Positions 36,013 to 45,394 of a DNA stretch of 64,000 nucleotides are shown here, piece by piece. Position 1 is the stretch's first letter; each line of letters starts with the position of its first letter. This stretch comes from Pedobacter sp. JY14-1 (GTDB taxonomy: Bacteria; Bacteroidota; Bacteroidia; Sphingobacteriales; Sphingobacteriaceae), in assembly GCF_029269825.1 (NCBI RefSeq), contig NZ_JARJHU010000008.1, forward strand, positions 62,001-126,000, written 5' to 3'. A program made the position numbers and the translations under genes. A model generated the notes under the pieces. The model saw only the letters and a list, made by a program, of their open reading frames with translations, had not been told where the DNA came from and made no database searches.

Positions 36013-37347
36013 TTAATTGCCGACCGGCCTGATGTGACTTGTTTTCAGCTCGTCAACAATGTGTTTTCCTATCGCATTGCCGACATCTACCCCATTGATA
36101 ATTCCATCCTTAAAATGGATCCCGCCCCAGTACCTGCTCATCGCTGCCTCTTTCGCAGCTTCGTTAAATGAGGCGAACTTTCTGGACTTCAGCCCATATT
36201 TTTCCTCAACGTTATCCGTGTAACTGAAGTTGTCCCCAAAATAATAGGTAAGAATAGTTGCAGTGGTTGATGAAATATGTGAATGGCCGCTCATATATTC
36301 CGGAAAAGGCGGCGTCTGCAGCATCGGCTTCCATTTTGGGTCTATAAGCCTTCTGATCGCGGTTTCGGGGCGTATCCGGTTGCTCCTGTACTTTTCGTCC
36401 CAGCAACTAATGAAGCTGTCGGTCAGCCCGGCTGCAACAACTGTATAAATCTCCAGGGTTTTAGAAAAGCCCACATTCGCTTTTTGACAGGCGATGCCGG
36501 TGATGCCCACCCAATGCGCCCCCGGAGAGATCTTCTTGAGACCGATCAGTAAGTGTCCCTCATTTTTCAGCGCAAAAGGGTTGCAGTCCCAGAATGCGGC
36601 AATCTCCCGGTGTTCGGGCGTCAAGCCAGATCCCCCATCTACATAATTAGCCGTTAGCATCTTAAAGAAATCCGAGTTTTTATCCTTTGAGTAAGGCACC
36701 GGCGGGACAGACTTAAAGGCTTCCGCGGAATCGATAAAAAACGGCCGAACGGTATTGAAATAGGGCTCCACCGGTGCAAAATAGGCTGGAGGAGTCGGAT
36801 ACCAGCTGCCTTCTGTATTTAGCGGAGTATAGCGCGGATAATTGCTGATCCTGTTATAACGGTCCTTTTTAGCATAGGCCAAAATTTGCTTCACTACCTG
36901 GTTGGCATAAGATTGAGAAGCGGCAATCACCTTATCTGAGAAACCGATGTTGCGGCAGGAATCCAGGAAGCGCTGCTCGAACTTATTGAATTCCTTTCCC
37001 GACGGCTGCATTTTCTTAGCTGTCCCGGTCATGGCCAGAATTGCACTCAGCTGATAGGAATACCGGCCGGAATCCAGTGGCTTGACAACATCCGGGTATT
37101 CGTTAAGCACACCCTTTAAAGGCACAATAGTCGAGTCGTTGAGGGCAAGCACGGTATATCCGGAAATACAGGCATAGGCGTAAAACCTCGAGGCCAGGGG
37201 TGGATTGCTCACATCGTGGATCATGAGCTGTGTCATCTGTTCCAATACTTTGGCAATGTCTTTATTGGTCAGTTGCGGATCAGGTTTCTCTTTACAGCCC
37301 GCCAGGAAAGCCAGCAGCAGCAAAGCGTTAAGTAGCAATCTCTTCAT
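36013..37347 (-). CDS. Vanadium-haloperoxidase-like / PAP2 superfamily lipoprotein
   Basis: 444 residues with a lipoprotein signal (LLNALLLLAFLAGC, Cys18). The C-terminal half carries the three phosphate/vanadate-binding motifs of the vanadium haloperoxidase and PAP2 superfamily: KYRSNRIRPETA, PEYMSGHSHISSTTA and MSRYWGGIHFKDG. The His in SGHSH and the His in GIHF are the catalytic pair. The family includes bromo/chloroperoxidases and acid phosphatases; motif spacing alone cannot decide which. It converges with the haem oxygenase gene (7 bases between stops). Confidence 0.88.
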   Translation of the reverse strand: MKRLLLNALLLLAFLAGCKEKPDPQLTNKDIAKVLEQMTQLMIHDVSNPPLASRFYAYACISGYTVLALNDSTIVPLKGVLNEYPDVVKPLDSGRYSYQLSAILAMTGTAKKMQPSGKEFNKFEQRFLDSCRNIGFSDKVIAASQSYANQVVKQILAYAKKDRYNRISNYPRYTPLNTEGSWYPTPPAYFAPVEPYFNTVRPFFIDSAEAFKSVPPVPYSKDKNSDFFKMLTANYVDGGSGLTPEHREIAAFWDCNPFALKNEGHLLIGLKKISPGAHWVGITGIACQKANVGFSKTLEIYTVVAAGLTDSFISCWDEKYRSNRIRPETAIRRLIDPKWKPMLQTPPFPEYMSGHSHISSTTATILTYYFGDNFSYTDNVEEKYGLKSRKFASFNEAAKEAAMSRYWGGIHFKDGIINGVDVGNAIGKHIVDELKTSHIRPVGN

Positions 37348-37467
37348 TCGTACAGTTTCAGTAGCTGCCGCCCCCCTGAGGCAGCATGGGTTAATATTTG
37401 GTACTTACTAAGTTATTGTAAAAACCAAACAACATAAAATTTTTTATCGCATATTTACGGCTGACCG

Positions 37468-38280
37468 GTGAAAACCCGTCTGGCCAATATAATCGTGGTA
37501 ACGGAACATAAAATCTATCATACGCTGAGGATTGCCGCAGCAATGTGCCTGATCGGGCATGGAGCATTCGGGATCATTACCAAGGAAGCCTGGTGCAGTT
37601 ACCTGGCGGTCGCGGGTATCGGCCGGGACCTCGCCTATCAGCTGATGCCGGTAATCGGTTCAGTGGATATCCTCACGGGGATCATCCTGCTGGTGTGCCC
37701 TATAAGGGCTGTTGCACTATGGCTGGTGTTTTGGGGGCTGGCTACTGCAGCGATGCGCCCACTTTCCGGCGAGCCGTTTGCCGAGCTGCTGGAGCGCGCC
37801 GGTAATTTCGGTGCCCCGCTGGCATTGCTGATCTTATGTCCGCCGGGAAAGGGAATCGCCGCATGGTTTCAGCAGTTACAACCGCCGGCAGCCATCACTG
37901 AAATGCAGATGAAGCAGCTGAAACGATGCCTGCAAGTCATCGGCGCTACGCTGCTGGCCGCTCACGGATGGCTAAACCTTACCGGAAAGAAGAGTCTGTT
38001 GGCACAATACGCAAACCTCGGTTTCGAAAATACGCAGCAGGTGGCACTTTTTGCCGGAATTTTTGAAATCGCCGCTGCACTCCTCCTGCTCATCCGGCCG
38101 TTACGCCCGCTGGTCCTGTTGTTCCTGATCTGGAAGATCGGTTCCGAGCTGTTCTATCCGCAATGGGAACTGTTTGAATGGGTAGAGCGTGGCGGCAGCT
38201 ACGGAACCCTGCTGGCCTTATGGTTCCTGATGGAACCGCAGCGCCGGACTAACACATCGCAACTAACTTATAAAAGATAA
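37468..38280 (+). CDS. Membrane protein with duplicated DoxX-like halves
   Basis: 270 residues, about eight membrane segments in two homologous halves. The first (about 20-125) contains [15 protein letters not shown] and ends in [16 protein letters not shown]. The second (about 150-260) contains [16 protein letters not shown] and ends in [15 protein letters not shown]. The repeated GHG/AHG near the first helix and ER-G-(N/S)-(F/Y)-G near the end suggest gene duplication of a DoxX-type unit. Start at GTG 37468; no better ATG keeps the first helix intact. It lies 4 bases before prpB, so it is part of the methylcitrate operon, perhaps as a transporter or redox partner, which is inference. Confidence 0.8.
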   Translation: MKTRLANIIVVTEHKIYHTLRIAAAMCLIGHGAFGIITKEAWCSYLAVAGIGRDLAYQLMPVIGSVDILTGIILLVCPIRAVALWLVFWGLATAAMRPLSGEPFAELLERAGNFGAPLALLILCPPGKGIAAWFQQLQPPAAITEMQMKQLKRCLQVIGATLLAAHGWLNLTGKKSLLAQYANLGFENTQQVALFAGIFEIAAALLLLIRPLRPLVLLFLIWKIGSELFYPQWELFEWVERGGSYGTLLALWFLMEPQRRTNTSQLTYKR

Positions 38281-38284
38281 TCAC

Positions 38285-39184
38285 ATGGAGTATTCATCAG
38301 CTCAGTCCCCAGGGAAACAATTCAGGGGAGCCCTGCAAAGGGAATCGCCCCTGCAGATTGTGGGCGCCATCAACGCCAACCATGCCCTGCTGGCGGAGCA
38401 AGCCGGGTTTCATGCCATCTATCTCTCCGGTGGCGGTGTGGCCGCAGGGTCACTGGGCATCCCCGATCTCGGCATTACTAATCTCGAAGATGTACTCATA
38501 GACGTCCGCCGCATCACCGATGTCTGCAACCTTCCTCTGATGGTGGATATAGATACGGGATTCGGGCCTTCCGCCTTTAACGTAGCGCGTTCGGTTAAAT
38601 CACTGATCAGAGCTGGTGCAGCAGCCATGCACATTGAAGACCAGGTCGGCGCCAAGCGCTGCGGCCACAGGCCCGGCAAGGAAGTGGTGAGCAGGGACGA
38701 AATGACCGACCGCCTGAAGGCAGCCGCAGATGCCAGGACAGACCCGCAGTTTGTCATCGGCGCCCGGACGGATGCCTTTGCCAGCGAAGGCCTGGAGCTC
38801 ACGCTGGAACGTGCCGTGGCCTATAAGGAAGCCGGTGCAGATTTCATTTTTGCAGAAGCCGTCCCCGATCTGTCGCATTACCGGAAGTTTGTGGAAGCGA
38901 CCGGTCTGCCCGTGCTCGCCAATATCACTGAGTTCGGCATGATCCCGATGTATACCATGGAAGAATTGCGGAATGCCGGCGTGAGCATAGCCCTTTACCC
39001 CCTATCCGCCTTCCGCGCCGCAAACAAAGCCGCATTAAATGTCTACGAACACATCCGCAGAGAAGGTACGCAGAAAAACGTGCTGCACACCATGCAGACC
39101 AGGGAAGAACTTTACCAGAGCATCGGTTATTACAGCTATGAAGAAAAATTAGATCAACTCTTTAAACAGAAAGGCAATGAGTAA
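38285..39184 (+). CDS. prpB: Methylisocitrate lyase
   Basis: Cleaves 2-methylisocitrate to pyruvate and succinate, the last step of the methylcitrate cycle. 299 residues of the isocitrate-lyase / PEP-mutase barrel: [50 protein letters not shown] with the catalytic [31 protein letters not shown] and YPLSAFRAA. Length is typical. It overlaps prpC by 8 bases and is in the operon with the membrane protein upstream. Confidence 0.96.
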   Translation: MEYSSAQSPGKQFRGALQRESPLQIVGAINANHALLAEQAGFHAIYLSGGGVAAGSLGIPDLGITNLEDVLIDVRRITDVCNLPLMVDIDTGFGPSAFNVARSVKSLIRAGAAAMHIEDQVGAKRCGHRPGKEVVSRDEMTDRLKAAADARTDPQFVIGARTDAFASEGLELTLERAVAYKEAGADFIFAEAVPDLSHYRKFVEATGLPVLANITEFGMIPMYTMEELRNAGVSIALYPLSAFRAANKAALNVYEHIRREGTQKNVLHTMQTREELYQSIGYYSYEEKLDQLFKQKGNE

Positions 39185-40331
39185 TACAGACGGAACAACG
39201 GCTTTCAGGCCTAAAAAAAGCGTGGCGCTTTCGGGTGTCGCAGCGGGTAATACTGCACTGTGCAGCGTTGGGAAAAGCGGGAACGACCTGCACTACCGCG
39301 GTTACAATATCCTTGACCTTGCCGAGGGCGCCCAGTTTGAGGAAGTAGCCTACCTGCTGATCTACGGCGCATTGCCCGGCAAAGCGCAGCTTGTGGCCTA
39401 TAAGACCAAACTGAAGTCACTGAGGGGCCTCCCGATCTCACTGAAGAAAATATTGCAGCAGATACCGGCTTCAGCACATCCCATGGACGTACTGCGCTCT
39501 ACTGTATCTATGCTGGGCACCATACAACCGGAAAAGGACGACCACAACAGCGCCGGGGCAAGGGACATTGCCGATAAACTGCTGGCCTGCCTCGGCTCCG
39601 CCTTATTGTACTGGTACCACTTTTCGCACAACGGGAAAACAATAGACGTAGAAACGGACGATGATACGATCGGCGGACATTTCCTGCACCTGCTGCACGG
39701 CAGAAAGGCGCCGGATTCCTGGGAACGCGCCATGCAGGTATCGCTCAACCTGTATGCAGAGCACGAATTCAATGCCTCTACCTTTACCAGCCGGGTAATC
39801 GCAGGCACAGGCTCAGACATCTATTCTGCAGTAACCGGCGCCATAGGTGCACTCAGGGGACCGAAGCACGGCGGCGCCAACGAAGTTGCCTACGACATCC
39901 AGAGCAGGTATGGGTCTGCGGATGAGGCAGAGACAGACATCCGCAGAAGACTGGAAAACAAAGAGGTGATCATCGGTTTCGGGCACCCGGTATATACCAT
40001 TTCCGACCCGCGGAACGTGGTGATCAAAAAAGTAGCCAGGGAACTTTCTGAAGAGGCGGGCGACCTCCTGCTTTTCGATATCGCTGAACGCCTGGAAACA
40101 CTGATGTGGCAGGAGAAGAAGATGTTCCCCAACCTGGACTGGTTTTCGGCAGTATCCTACCATTTAATGGGTGTGCCTACATTGATGTTTACCCCGCTTT
40201 TTGTCATCTCCAGAGTGACCGGCTGGAGTGCCCATATCCTGGAGCAAAGGGCCGACGGCAAGATCATCCGGCCGAGCGCGAATTATACCGGTCCAGAGAA
40301 CAGAACCTTTATACCATTGGAATCAAGATAA
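39177..40331 (+). CDS. prpC: 2-methylcitrate synthase
   Basis: Condenses propionyl-CoA with oxaloacetate to 2-methylcitrate. 384 residues of the citrate synthase fold: [20 protein letters not shown] at the start, [19 protein letters not shown] with one catalytic His, [17 protein letters not shown] with another, [13 protein letters not shown], and the CoA-binding [17 protein letters not shown]. The short type II length and the prpB-prpC-prpD context support 2-methylcitrate rather than citrate synthesis, though many enzymes do both. Overlaps prpB by 8 bases; prpD begins 4 bases later. Confidence 0.93.
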   Translation: MSNTDGTTAFRPKKSVALSGVAAGNTALCSVGKSGNDLHYRGYNILDLAEGAQFEEVAYLLIYGALPGKAQLVAYKTKLKSLRGLPISLKKILQQIPASAHPMDVLRSTVSMLGTIQPEKDDHNSAGARDIADKLLACLGSALLYWYHFSHNGKTIDVETDDDTIGGHFLHLLHGRKAPDSWERAMQVSLNLYAEHEFNASTFTSRVIAGTGSDIYSAVTGAIGALRGPKHGGANEVAYDIQSRYGSADEAETDIRRRLENKEVIIGFGHPVYTISDPRNVVIKKVARELSEEAGDLLLFDIAERLETLMWQEKKMFPNLDWFSAVSYHLMGVPTLMFTPLFVISRVTGWSAHILEQRADGKIIRPSANYTGPENRTFIPLESR

Positions 40332-40335
40332 AATA

Positions 40336-41787
40336 ATGTCATCTTATATATCAAACGAAAGACCTCAGCCCGACCAGGTGCTGACTGCCATAGCAGATTA
40401 TGTACTGAATTACGAGATCAAAAGTGAACTCGCCCTGAAAACGGCACATTACTGCCTGCTGGATACCTTAGGCTGCGGGCTTGAGGCCCTCACCTACCCC
40501 GCCTGCACCAAACTACTGGGCCCGGTCGTAAAAGGGACAATTGTGCCGAACGGTGCGAAGGTGCCGGGCACACAGTTCCAGCTCGACCCCATCCAGGCGG
40601 CGTTCAATATCGGCACCATTATCCGCTGGCTGGATTTTAATGACACCTGGCTGGCTGCGGAATGGGGACATCCCTCTGATAACCTGGGAGGTATACTGGC
40701 CACAGCCGACTGGATCTCCAGGACCCATATTGCAGAAGGCAAAGCCCCGCTGAAGGTAAGACAGGTACTGGAAGCAATGGTCATGGCCCATGAGATACAG
40801 GGCGTGCTGGCGCTGGAAAATTCATTCAACAAGGTCGGTCTTGACCATGTACTCCTGGTAAAAGTAGCTTCTACCGCCGTTGTCGGGAAACTGATCGGCC
40901 TGACTCGCGAAGAACTGATTAACGCCGTGTCACTGGCCTTTGTGGACGGCCAGGCCTTGCGCACCTACCGGCATGCGCCCAACACAGGCAGCCGCAAATC
41001 ATGGGCCGCCGGAGATGCGACGTCAAGGGCAGTAAGACTGGCGCTGATCGCCCGGACCGGCGAAATGGGCTACCCCTCCGTGCTGACAGCGAAAACCTGG
41101 GGCTTTTATGATGTCTCGTTCAAGGGAAATGCCTTTAAGTTTCAGCGCGACTATGGCACCTATGTAATGGAGAATGTACTGTTCAAGATTTCCTTCCCGG
41201 CGGAGTTCCATTCTCAGACCGCAGTAGAAGCTGCGATGACGCTGCATTACCAAATCAGCGCGCTTGGCAAAATCGCGGATGACATCAAAAAGATCACCAT
41301 CAGGACGCATGAGGCGGCCATCCGGATCATCGATAAAAAAGGCCCCCTGAACAACCCTGCCGACCGGGACCATTGCATCCAGTACATGGTGGCCGTACCA
41401 TTGATTTACGGCAGGCTGACGGCGGCAGATTATGAAGACAATGTCGCTGCCGATCCGCGCATAGACATCCTCAGGGACAAGATCGAATGTGTGGAAGACC
41501 CGCAGTTTACCAGGGATTATCATGACCCGGAAAAGCGCTCCATTGCCAATGCATTAACAGTGGAACTGGCAGACGGAACGGTACTGGAAGAGGTAGTGGT
41601 CGAATACCCGATCGGCCACAGACGCAGACGGGACGAAGGCATTCCGGAACTGGTCAAAAAATACAAAGTCAATCTTGCACGCATGTTCCCTGAGAAACAG
41701 CAGCAAGTCATATTGGAGCATACGCTGAATTATGAAACGATCACCGGCATGGATGTAAATCGGTTTGTGGACCTGTATGTGATCTGA
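40336..41787 (+). CDS. prpD: 2-methylcitrate dehydratase, PrpD type
   Basis: Dehydrates 2-methylcitrate to 2-methyl-cis-aconitate. 483 residues of the MmgE/PrpD fold: [71 protein letters not shown], and [17 protein letters not shown] in the active site. Start at ATG 40336; the frame is open 108 bases further into prpC but that part is a shadow of prpC. No acnB- or acnD-type hydratase for the next step is in the operon, so the general aconitase elsewhere probably does it. Confidence 0.95.
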   Translation: MSSYISNERPQPDQVLTAIADYVLNYEIKSELALKTAHYCLLDTLGCGLEALTYPACTKLLGPVVKGTIVPNGAKVPGTQFQLDPIQAAFNIGTIIRWLDFNDTWLAAEWGHPSDNLGGILATADWISRTHIAEGKAPLKVRQVLEAMVMAHEIQGVLALENSFNKVGLDHVLLVKVASTAVVGKLIGLTREELINAVSLAFVDGQALRTYRHAPNTGSRKSWAAGDATSRAVRLALIARTGEMGYPSVLTAKTWGFYDVSFKGNAFKFQRDYGTYVMENVLFKISFPAEFHSQTAVEAAMTLHYQISALGKIADDIKKITIRTHEAAIRIIDKKGPLNNPADRDHCIQYMVAVPLIYGRLTAADYEDNVAADPRIDILRDKIECVEDPQFTRDYHDPEKRSIANALTVELADGTVLEEVVVEYPIGHRRRRDEGIPELVKKYKVNLARMFPEKQQQVILEHTLNYETITGMDVNRFVDLYVI

Positions 41788-41800
41788 GCCCGTCCGGCGG

Positions 41801-42094
41801 TTAAGCAACTTCCTCGAAGAACTCGAGCTCGATTTCCCAACCGATGCGGTCAATCACATGGTCAGTAAGTTCGATCTCGATGCGTTCGCCGACCTTGCCG
41901 GGCATGTAGCGCGGGTATTCATCAGTATAGATTAGGGTATCGGAAGTGACGCGGTCCCAGTCCCTGCCATCGAAGCATACTGCACCCAGGATACCGCCAT
42001 GGTAAAGGAGCCTGTAAATATTGTTTTCTGCCGGCAGAACTGTCAGCGACACCTCTTGAGTGCCATAAGCGATTTTAATGTCAAAGGCTTCCAT
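41801..42094 (-). CDS. Small conserved protein of unknown function
   Basis: 97 residues, acidic, with no signal peptide or membrane helix. Alternating hydrophobic stretches (MEAFDIKIAYGTQEVSLTVL, WEIELEFFEEV) point to a small beta-rich fold. Short proteins of this look occur in Sphingobacteriaceae, but I know no function and see no catalytic motif. It converges with prpD (13 bases between stops) and starts 34 bases before an A/T-rich stretch that could hold its promoter. Confidence 0.7.
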   Translation of the reverse strand: MEAFDIKIAYGTQEVSLTVLPAENNIYRLLYHGGILGAVCFDGRDWDRVTSDTLIYTDEYPRYMPGKVGERIEIELTDHVIDRIGWEIELEFFEEVA

Positions 42095-42173
42095 ATCATC
42101 AGGGATTAGTCTAACCTGATAACACAGAAGCCTTTAACTTTGTTTTGAACGATTTGAAATTAACAAAAAACCA

Positions 42174-43109
42174 TTAAGCCTCCTGGTCTGGAGCGTCGAT
42201 GGTGAAAGTACTCAGATTGACGAATTCCTGTACCCTTGCTGCTACTTCTTCCTCAGTCAGGTTGAGTATCTTCTCAGTGCCGAACTTTTCTACGCAGAAC
42301 GAGGCGAGTGCCGATCCAAAGACGATGGCATTTTTCATATTGTTGAAATTTACGGTACCCACTTTGGCAAGGTACCCGATAAAGCCGCCTGCAAAGGTGT
42401 CGCCCGCACCGGTCGGATCGAACACTTCGGCCAGCGGAAGTGCCGGTGCCGAAAAGATTTTGTCTTCATGGAACAGCAGGGCCCCGTGCTCGCCTTTTTT
42501 GATGATGAGGTACTTTGGTCCCATCGTCAGGATTTTTCGGGCAGCTTTGACCAGGGAATATTCGCCGGACAGCTGCCTCGCCTCTGCATCGTTGATGGTA
42601 AGCACATCTACCAGCTTGATGGTTTCCAGCAGGTCATCCATCATGATGTCCATCCAGAAATTCATCGTATCCAGGACGATCAGCTTAGGCCTGCTCCTTA
42701 GTCTTTTGATCACCGTAGACTGCACTACGGGGGTCAGGTTGCCCAGCATCAGGTATTCACAGTCCTGGTAACTTTCCGGAATGAGCGGATCGAAACTTTC
42801 CAGCACGTTGAGTTCAGTCACCAGAGTATCCCTGCTGTTCATGTCATTGTGGTATCTGCCCGACCAGAAAAATGACTTTTCGCCTTCCCGGATCTGTAGC
42901 CCCTCGATGTCAATCCCGTGCTGCGTAAAGGTATCGATGTTCTTCTGACCGAAGTCGTCACCGATCACGGCAACGATCTTGGTCTTATTGTAAAAGTAGG
43001 AAGCAGCCAGGCTCGCATACGTTGCAGCGCCCCCGACGATCTTATCCGTTTTTCCGAAAGGTGTCTCAATGGCATCGAATGCTACAGTTCCTATGATGAT
43101 CAGGCTCAT
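42174..43109 (-). CDS. PfkB-family sugar kinase
   Basis: 311 residues of the ribokinase fold. The N-terminal signature is GTVAFDAIETPFGKTDKIVGGAATYASLA, the sugar-lid region contains FFWSGRYHNDM, and the C-terminal PfkB motif is FDPTGAGDTFAGGFIGYL with the catalytic Asp in GAGD. Enzymes of this group phosphorylate sugars or nucleosides such as ribose, adenosine or tagatose; the substrate cannot be fixed from sequence. Start at ATG 43109; the frame is open 135 bases farther upstream, but that part is A/T-rich and does not resemble the family. No transporter is nearby. Confidence 0.9.
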   Translation of the reverse strand: MSLIIIGTVAFDAIETPFGKTDKIVGGAATYASLAASYFYNKTKIVAVIGDDFGQKNIDTFTQHGIDIEGLQIREGEKSFFWSGRYHNDMNSRDTLVTELNVLESFDPLIPESYQDCEYLMLGNLTPVVQSTVIKRLRSRPKLIVLDTMNFWMDIMMDDLLETIKLVDVLTINDAEARQLSGEYSLVKAARKILTMGPKYLIIKKGEHGALLFHEDKIFSAPALPLAEVFDPTGAGDTFAGGFIGYLAKVGTVNFNNMKNAIVFGSALASFCVEKFGTEKILNLTEEEVAARVQEFVNLSTFTIDAPDQEA

Positions 43110-43271
43110 GTTTTTGATTGTTAAGGCTTTAAAATTGACTTGGATTTTTTTTGAAAATTTTTCAGCGCAAATATTGCATAAATAATTTAAAACCCCTAAT
43201 ATTGCATTCCCAAAACGAAAGAGGCACAATGCTTTAACTGGCAAGCCAAAGCCGTTTTGATAACCGGATAC

Positions 43272-43348
43272 TCCCGAATAGCTCAGCCGGTTAGAGCATC
43301 TGACTGTTAATCAGAGGGTCGCTGGTTCGAGCCCAGCTTCGGGAGCCA
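43272..43348 (+). tRNA. tRNA-Asn (anticodon GTT)
   Basis: A complete cloverleaf: acceptor arm TCCCGAA (43272-43278) pairs exactly with TTCGGGA (43338-43344). The anticodon stem TCTGA/TCAGA frames the loop CTGTTAA with anticodon GTT at 43306-43308. A GCTGG TTCGAGC CCAGC T-arm is present, then G and an encoded CCA (43346-43348). Confidence 0.97.
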
Positions 43349-43360
43349 CAATACAAGGTC

Positions 43361-43390
43361 AGCCCCACCAGTCCGGTGGGGCTTTTTTTT
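43361..43390 (+). terminator. Terminator after tRNA-Asn
   Basis: GCCCCACC (43362-43369) pairs exactly with GGTGGGGC (43375-43382) around a 5-base loop, followed by a long T-run (43383-43391). Confidence 0.9.
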
Positions 43391-43411
43391 TATGACAACC
43401 CTAAAAATAGC

Positions 43412-43419
43412 TATCTTTG
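43412..43419 (+). promoter_or_regulatory. -7 element of the MetF-like gene
   Basis: TATCTTTG, a TAnnTTTG match, 21 bases before the ATG at 43441. The place expected for a -33 box falls in the T-run of the tRNA terminator and has no clear TTG. Confidence 0.4.
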
Positions 43420-43440
43420 CAGCTACAACTGACAATAGCT

Positions 43441-44403
43441 ATGTTCCTGAATAAGATCAAAGCCGGCGAGTCCGGGATACTGACCTATGGTATTACGCCG
43501 CCAAAATCGGAAACAAGTACGGAGAAGATTGCTGAAATTGCTGAAAAGACCATTTCAAGGCTTATACCACTGGATATCGACGCGCTGATCGTTTACGACG
43601 TACAGGATGAATCTGCACGTACTTCTGAAGAAAGGCCATTCCCTTTTCTGAAAGCATTAGATCCGTTTGAATTCGCCAGTAAGTATCTGCAAAAACTGAA
43701 AGTACCTAAAGTCATTTACCGTCCTGCGGGTAAATTCTCAAAGGAAGAATTGTCAGACTGGCTGGACGACCTTCAGCAACATCATTTCTACCCCGTTTTT
43801 GTCGGTGTACCCGCACCAGATTTTCGCGTAAAAACCAGCTTGCCGGAAGCCTATAAACTATGGAGCAGGTATGAAGCGCATTCGGTGATTGGCGCCGTTA
43901 CCATTCCCGAACGGCACGAAGTGCTCAAGGATGAAGATAGAAGGATACTGGAGAAAGCAGATTGCGGCGTCTCGTATTTCATTTCACAATGTGTCTTTAA
44001 CGTAGCTTATGCAAAGCAGGTGATAGAGGACCTTAGTCATACCTGTACTCAGGAGAACAGGAGCTTCCCTACGATCCTGTTTACACTTACGGCCTGTGGT
44101 TCGGTAAAAACACTGGAATTCATGAAATGGCTGGGTATCCACATTCCGGAAAACCTGCAGGCAGAGTTTCTGCAGGCCGAAGATATGCTGGAAAAATCAG
44201 TCAGCGTATGCCTTGACATCGCCCGTGAGCTGACTGATTTCTGCGCAGCCAGGTCCATTCCATTTGGCTTCAATATTGAAAGCGTGGCAATCCGGAAGAC
44301 CGAAATTGAAGCATCGGTGCATATCGTAAACAGGGTTTCGGAAATGATGGCCGATAAAGGCATCAGAAGACCTCAGCCTGCTTCCGTCGGACAAGAACTG
44401 TAG
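43441..44403 (+). CDS. Methylenetetrahydrofolate reductase-like protein
   Basis: 320 residues with the features of a folate-linked TIM barrel. The N-terminus ILTYGITPPKSET resembles the E-x-x-P-P opening of MetF. Further blocks are DIDALIVYDVQDES, PVFVGVP, the segment ADCGVSYFISQCVFNVAYAKQV, and a C-terminal FGFNIESVAI. The overall pattern is closest to the shorter, flavin-poor mycobacterial type of methylenetetrahydrofolate reductase rather than to E. coli MetF. Such proteins reduce methylene-THF to methyl-THF for methionine synthesis; whether this one does is inference. Start at ATG 43441, 21 bases after a TATCTTTG. Confidence 0.6.
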   Translation: MFLNKIKAGESGILTYGITPPKSETSTEKIAEIAEKTISRLIPLDIDALIVYDVQDESARTSEERPFPFLKALDPFEFASKYLQKLKVPKVIYRPAGKFSKEELSDWLDDLQQHHFYPVFVGVPAPDFRVKTSLPEAYKLWSRYEAHSVIGAVTIPERHEVLKDEDRRILEKADCGVSYFISQCVFNVAYAKQVIEDLSHTCTQENRSFPTILFTLTACGSVKTLEFMKWLGIHIPENLQAEFLQAEDMLEKSVSVCLDIARELTDFCAARSIPFGFNIESVAIRKTEIEASVHIVNRVSEMMADKGIRRPQPASVGQEL

Positions 44404-44493
44404 CGGAAACGCCTGCAATACCCTTTTATCCGAAATCACTTTATCCTGTATAATTACGAAATCAGATCGGTATCAGTTCTGCATCAATTCCGT

Positions 44494-44608
44494 CTTGAAC
44501 TATCCTTGGACTATCGTTACACTATGGTTGGACTATCCTTGGACTATCCGATAGATATTCCAACCATAGTTCAAGGATAGTTCAGAGATATAAGAACCAT
44601 AGCTCAAA
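44494..44608. repeat. Palindromic array of 11-bp tandem repeats
   Basis: In the 342-base gap between the MetF-like gene and the first DUF6266 gene. Five direct 11-base units start at 44494, 44505, 44516, 44527 and 44538 (CTTGAACTATC, CTTGGACTATC, GTTACACTATG, GTTGGACTATC, CTTGGACTATC). After five bases the same unit continues in inverted form from 44554 (GATATTCCAAC, CATAGTTCAAG, GATAGTTCAGA, GATATAAGAAC, CATAGCTCAAA), increasingly degenerate. Part of it folds as a long hairpin: 44559-44583 pairs with 44497-44532 apart from a 12-base bulge. The 11-base period is close to one helical turn. I see no open frame, tRNA or IS end in the gap. Confidence 0.85.
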
Positions 44609-44745
44609 ACTGCACTCAGCAGGTTCATACTTTGAGAACAACACAAATTTATTGCTTGTAGGAATAACACGATACGATTTGTTTTACTTACCTTCACAAT
44701 CGTAACAACTCCTGGTTGTCAAAACTTAATATAAACTAACTTATT

Positions 44746-45390
44746 ATGGCAATAGCTGAAAACGGACCTTTAGGGGTCCATCGCGGGAAAATAGAAAATA
44801 CCGTTTATTATATACTCAATGGACAACAGATCGCCCGAAAGATCGGGCGGACGACAAAACCTCCGACATCCGGGAAGCTGCAGCATTGGGCAAAGGTAAA
44901 ACTCGTCAACACGTTTTTAAGTACAATTAAGGATTTTCTGCGCACCGGTTTTGGGCCGGAAAGCCTGGGCACTACTAAAAATGCATTCAATATGGCAGTG
45001 AAGATGAATTTTCGGTCTTTGGTAAAAGGTACTTATCCCGGGCTGGAAATTGATTATCCCCAGCTGATCGTCAGCAAGGGAAAGCTCAAACCGGCACAAA
45101 ACCCATTGGTAGCGGTTGAAGATGCCGGGCTGCGTTTCAGCTGGGATACCGACCCAAGAATGTCGTTTGCAGAAGCGAACGAGCAGGCGATGTTACTGGC
45201 TTATTTTCCTGAACACGGGAAGTCGGTCAGCAAACCTTTTGGCGCGGCGAGACAATCGGGCACGGACCTGCTGGCTTTACCGGAAGCGTTGTGTACCGCT
45301 TACATGGAAGTTTACATTTCATTTATCGCTGCAGACCGGACACAGGTGTCAGACAGCCTGTACCTGGGCAGTCTCAATCAAAACGGATGA
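44746..45390 (+). CDS. DUF6266 family protein, first of a tandem pair
   Basis: 214 residues, no signal peptide, basic N-terminal third. The opening GPLGVHRGKIENTVYYILNG and the run KPPTSGKLQHWAKVKLVNTF, followed by FNMAVKMNF and YPGLEIDYPQLIVSKGKL, fit the DUF6266 family, which is abundant in Pedobacter and relatives and has no assigned function. The C-terminal half (LRFSWDTD..., then LLALPEALCTAYMEVYISFIA) looks like a beta-sandwich, which is inference. It lies 137 bases downstream of an 11-bp palindromic repeat array and 4 bases before a diverged paralogue, so the two form an operon. Confidence 0.85.
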   Translation: MAIAENGPLGVHRGKIENTVYYILNGQQIARKIGRTTKPPTSGKLQHWAKVKLVNTFLSTIKDFLRTGFGPESLGTTKNAFNMAVKMNFRSLVKGTYPGLEIDYPQLIVSKGKLKPAQNPLVAVEDAGLRFSWDTDPRMSFAEANEQAMLLAYFPEHGKSVSKPFGAARQSGTDLLALPEALCTAYMEVYISFIAADRTQVSDSLYLGSLNQNG

Positions 45391-45394
45391 AACC

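Noticed and set aside
44494-44608. CRISPR array or IS end
   Set aside because: Units are 11 bases with no spacers between them, no cas genes are in the window, and there is no transposase or target-site duplication.
45116-45394. Upstream extension of the second DUF6266 gene
   Set aside because: Overlaps the first DUF6266 gene in another frame; the family signature starts at ATG 45395.
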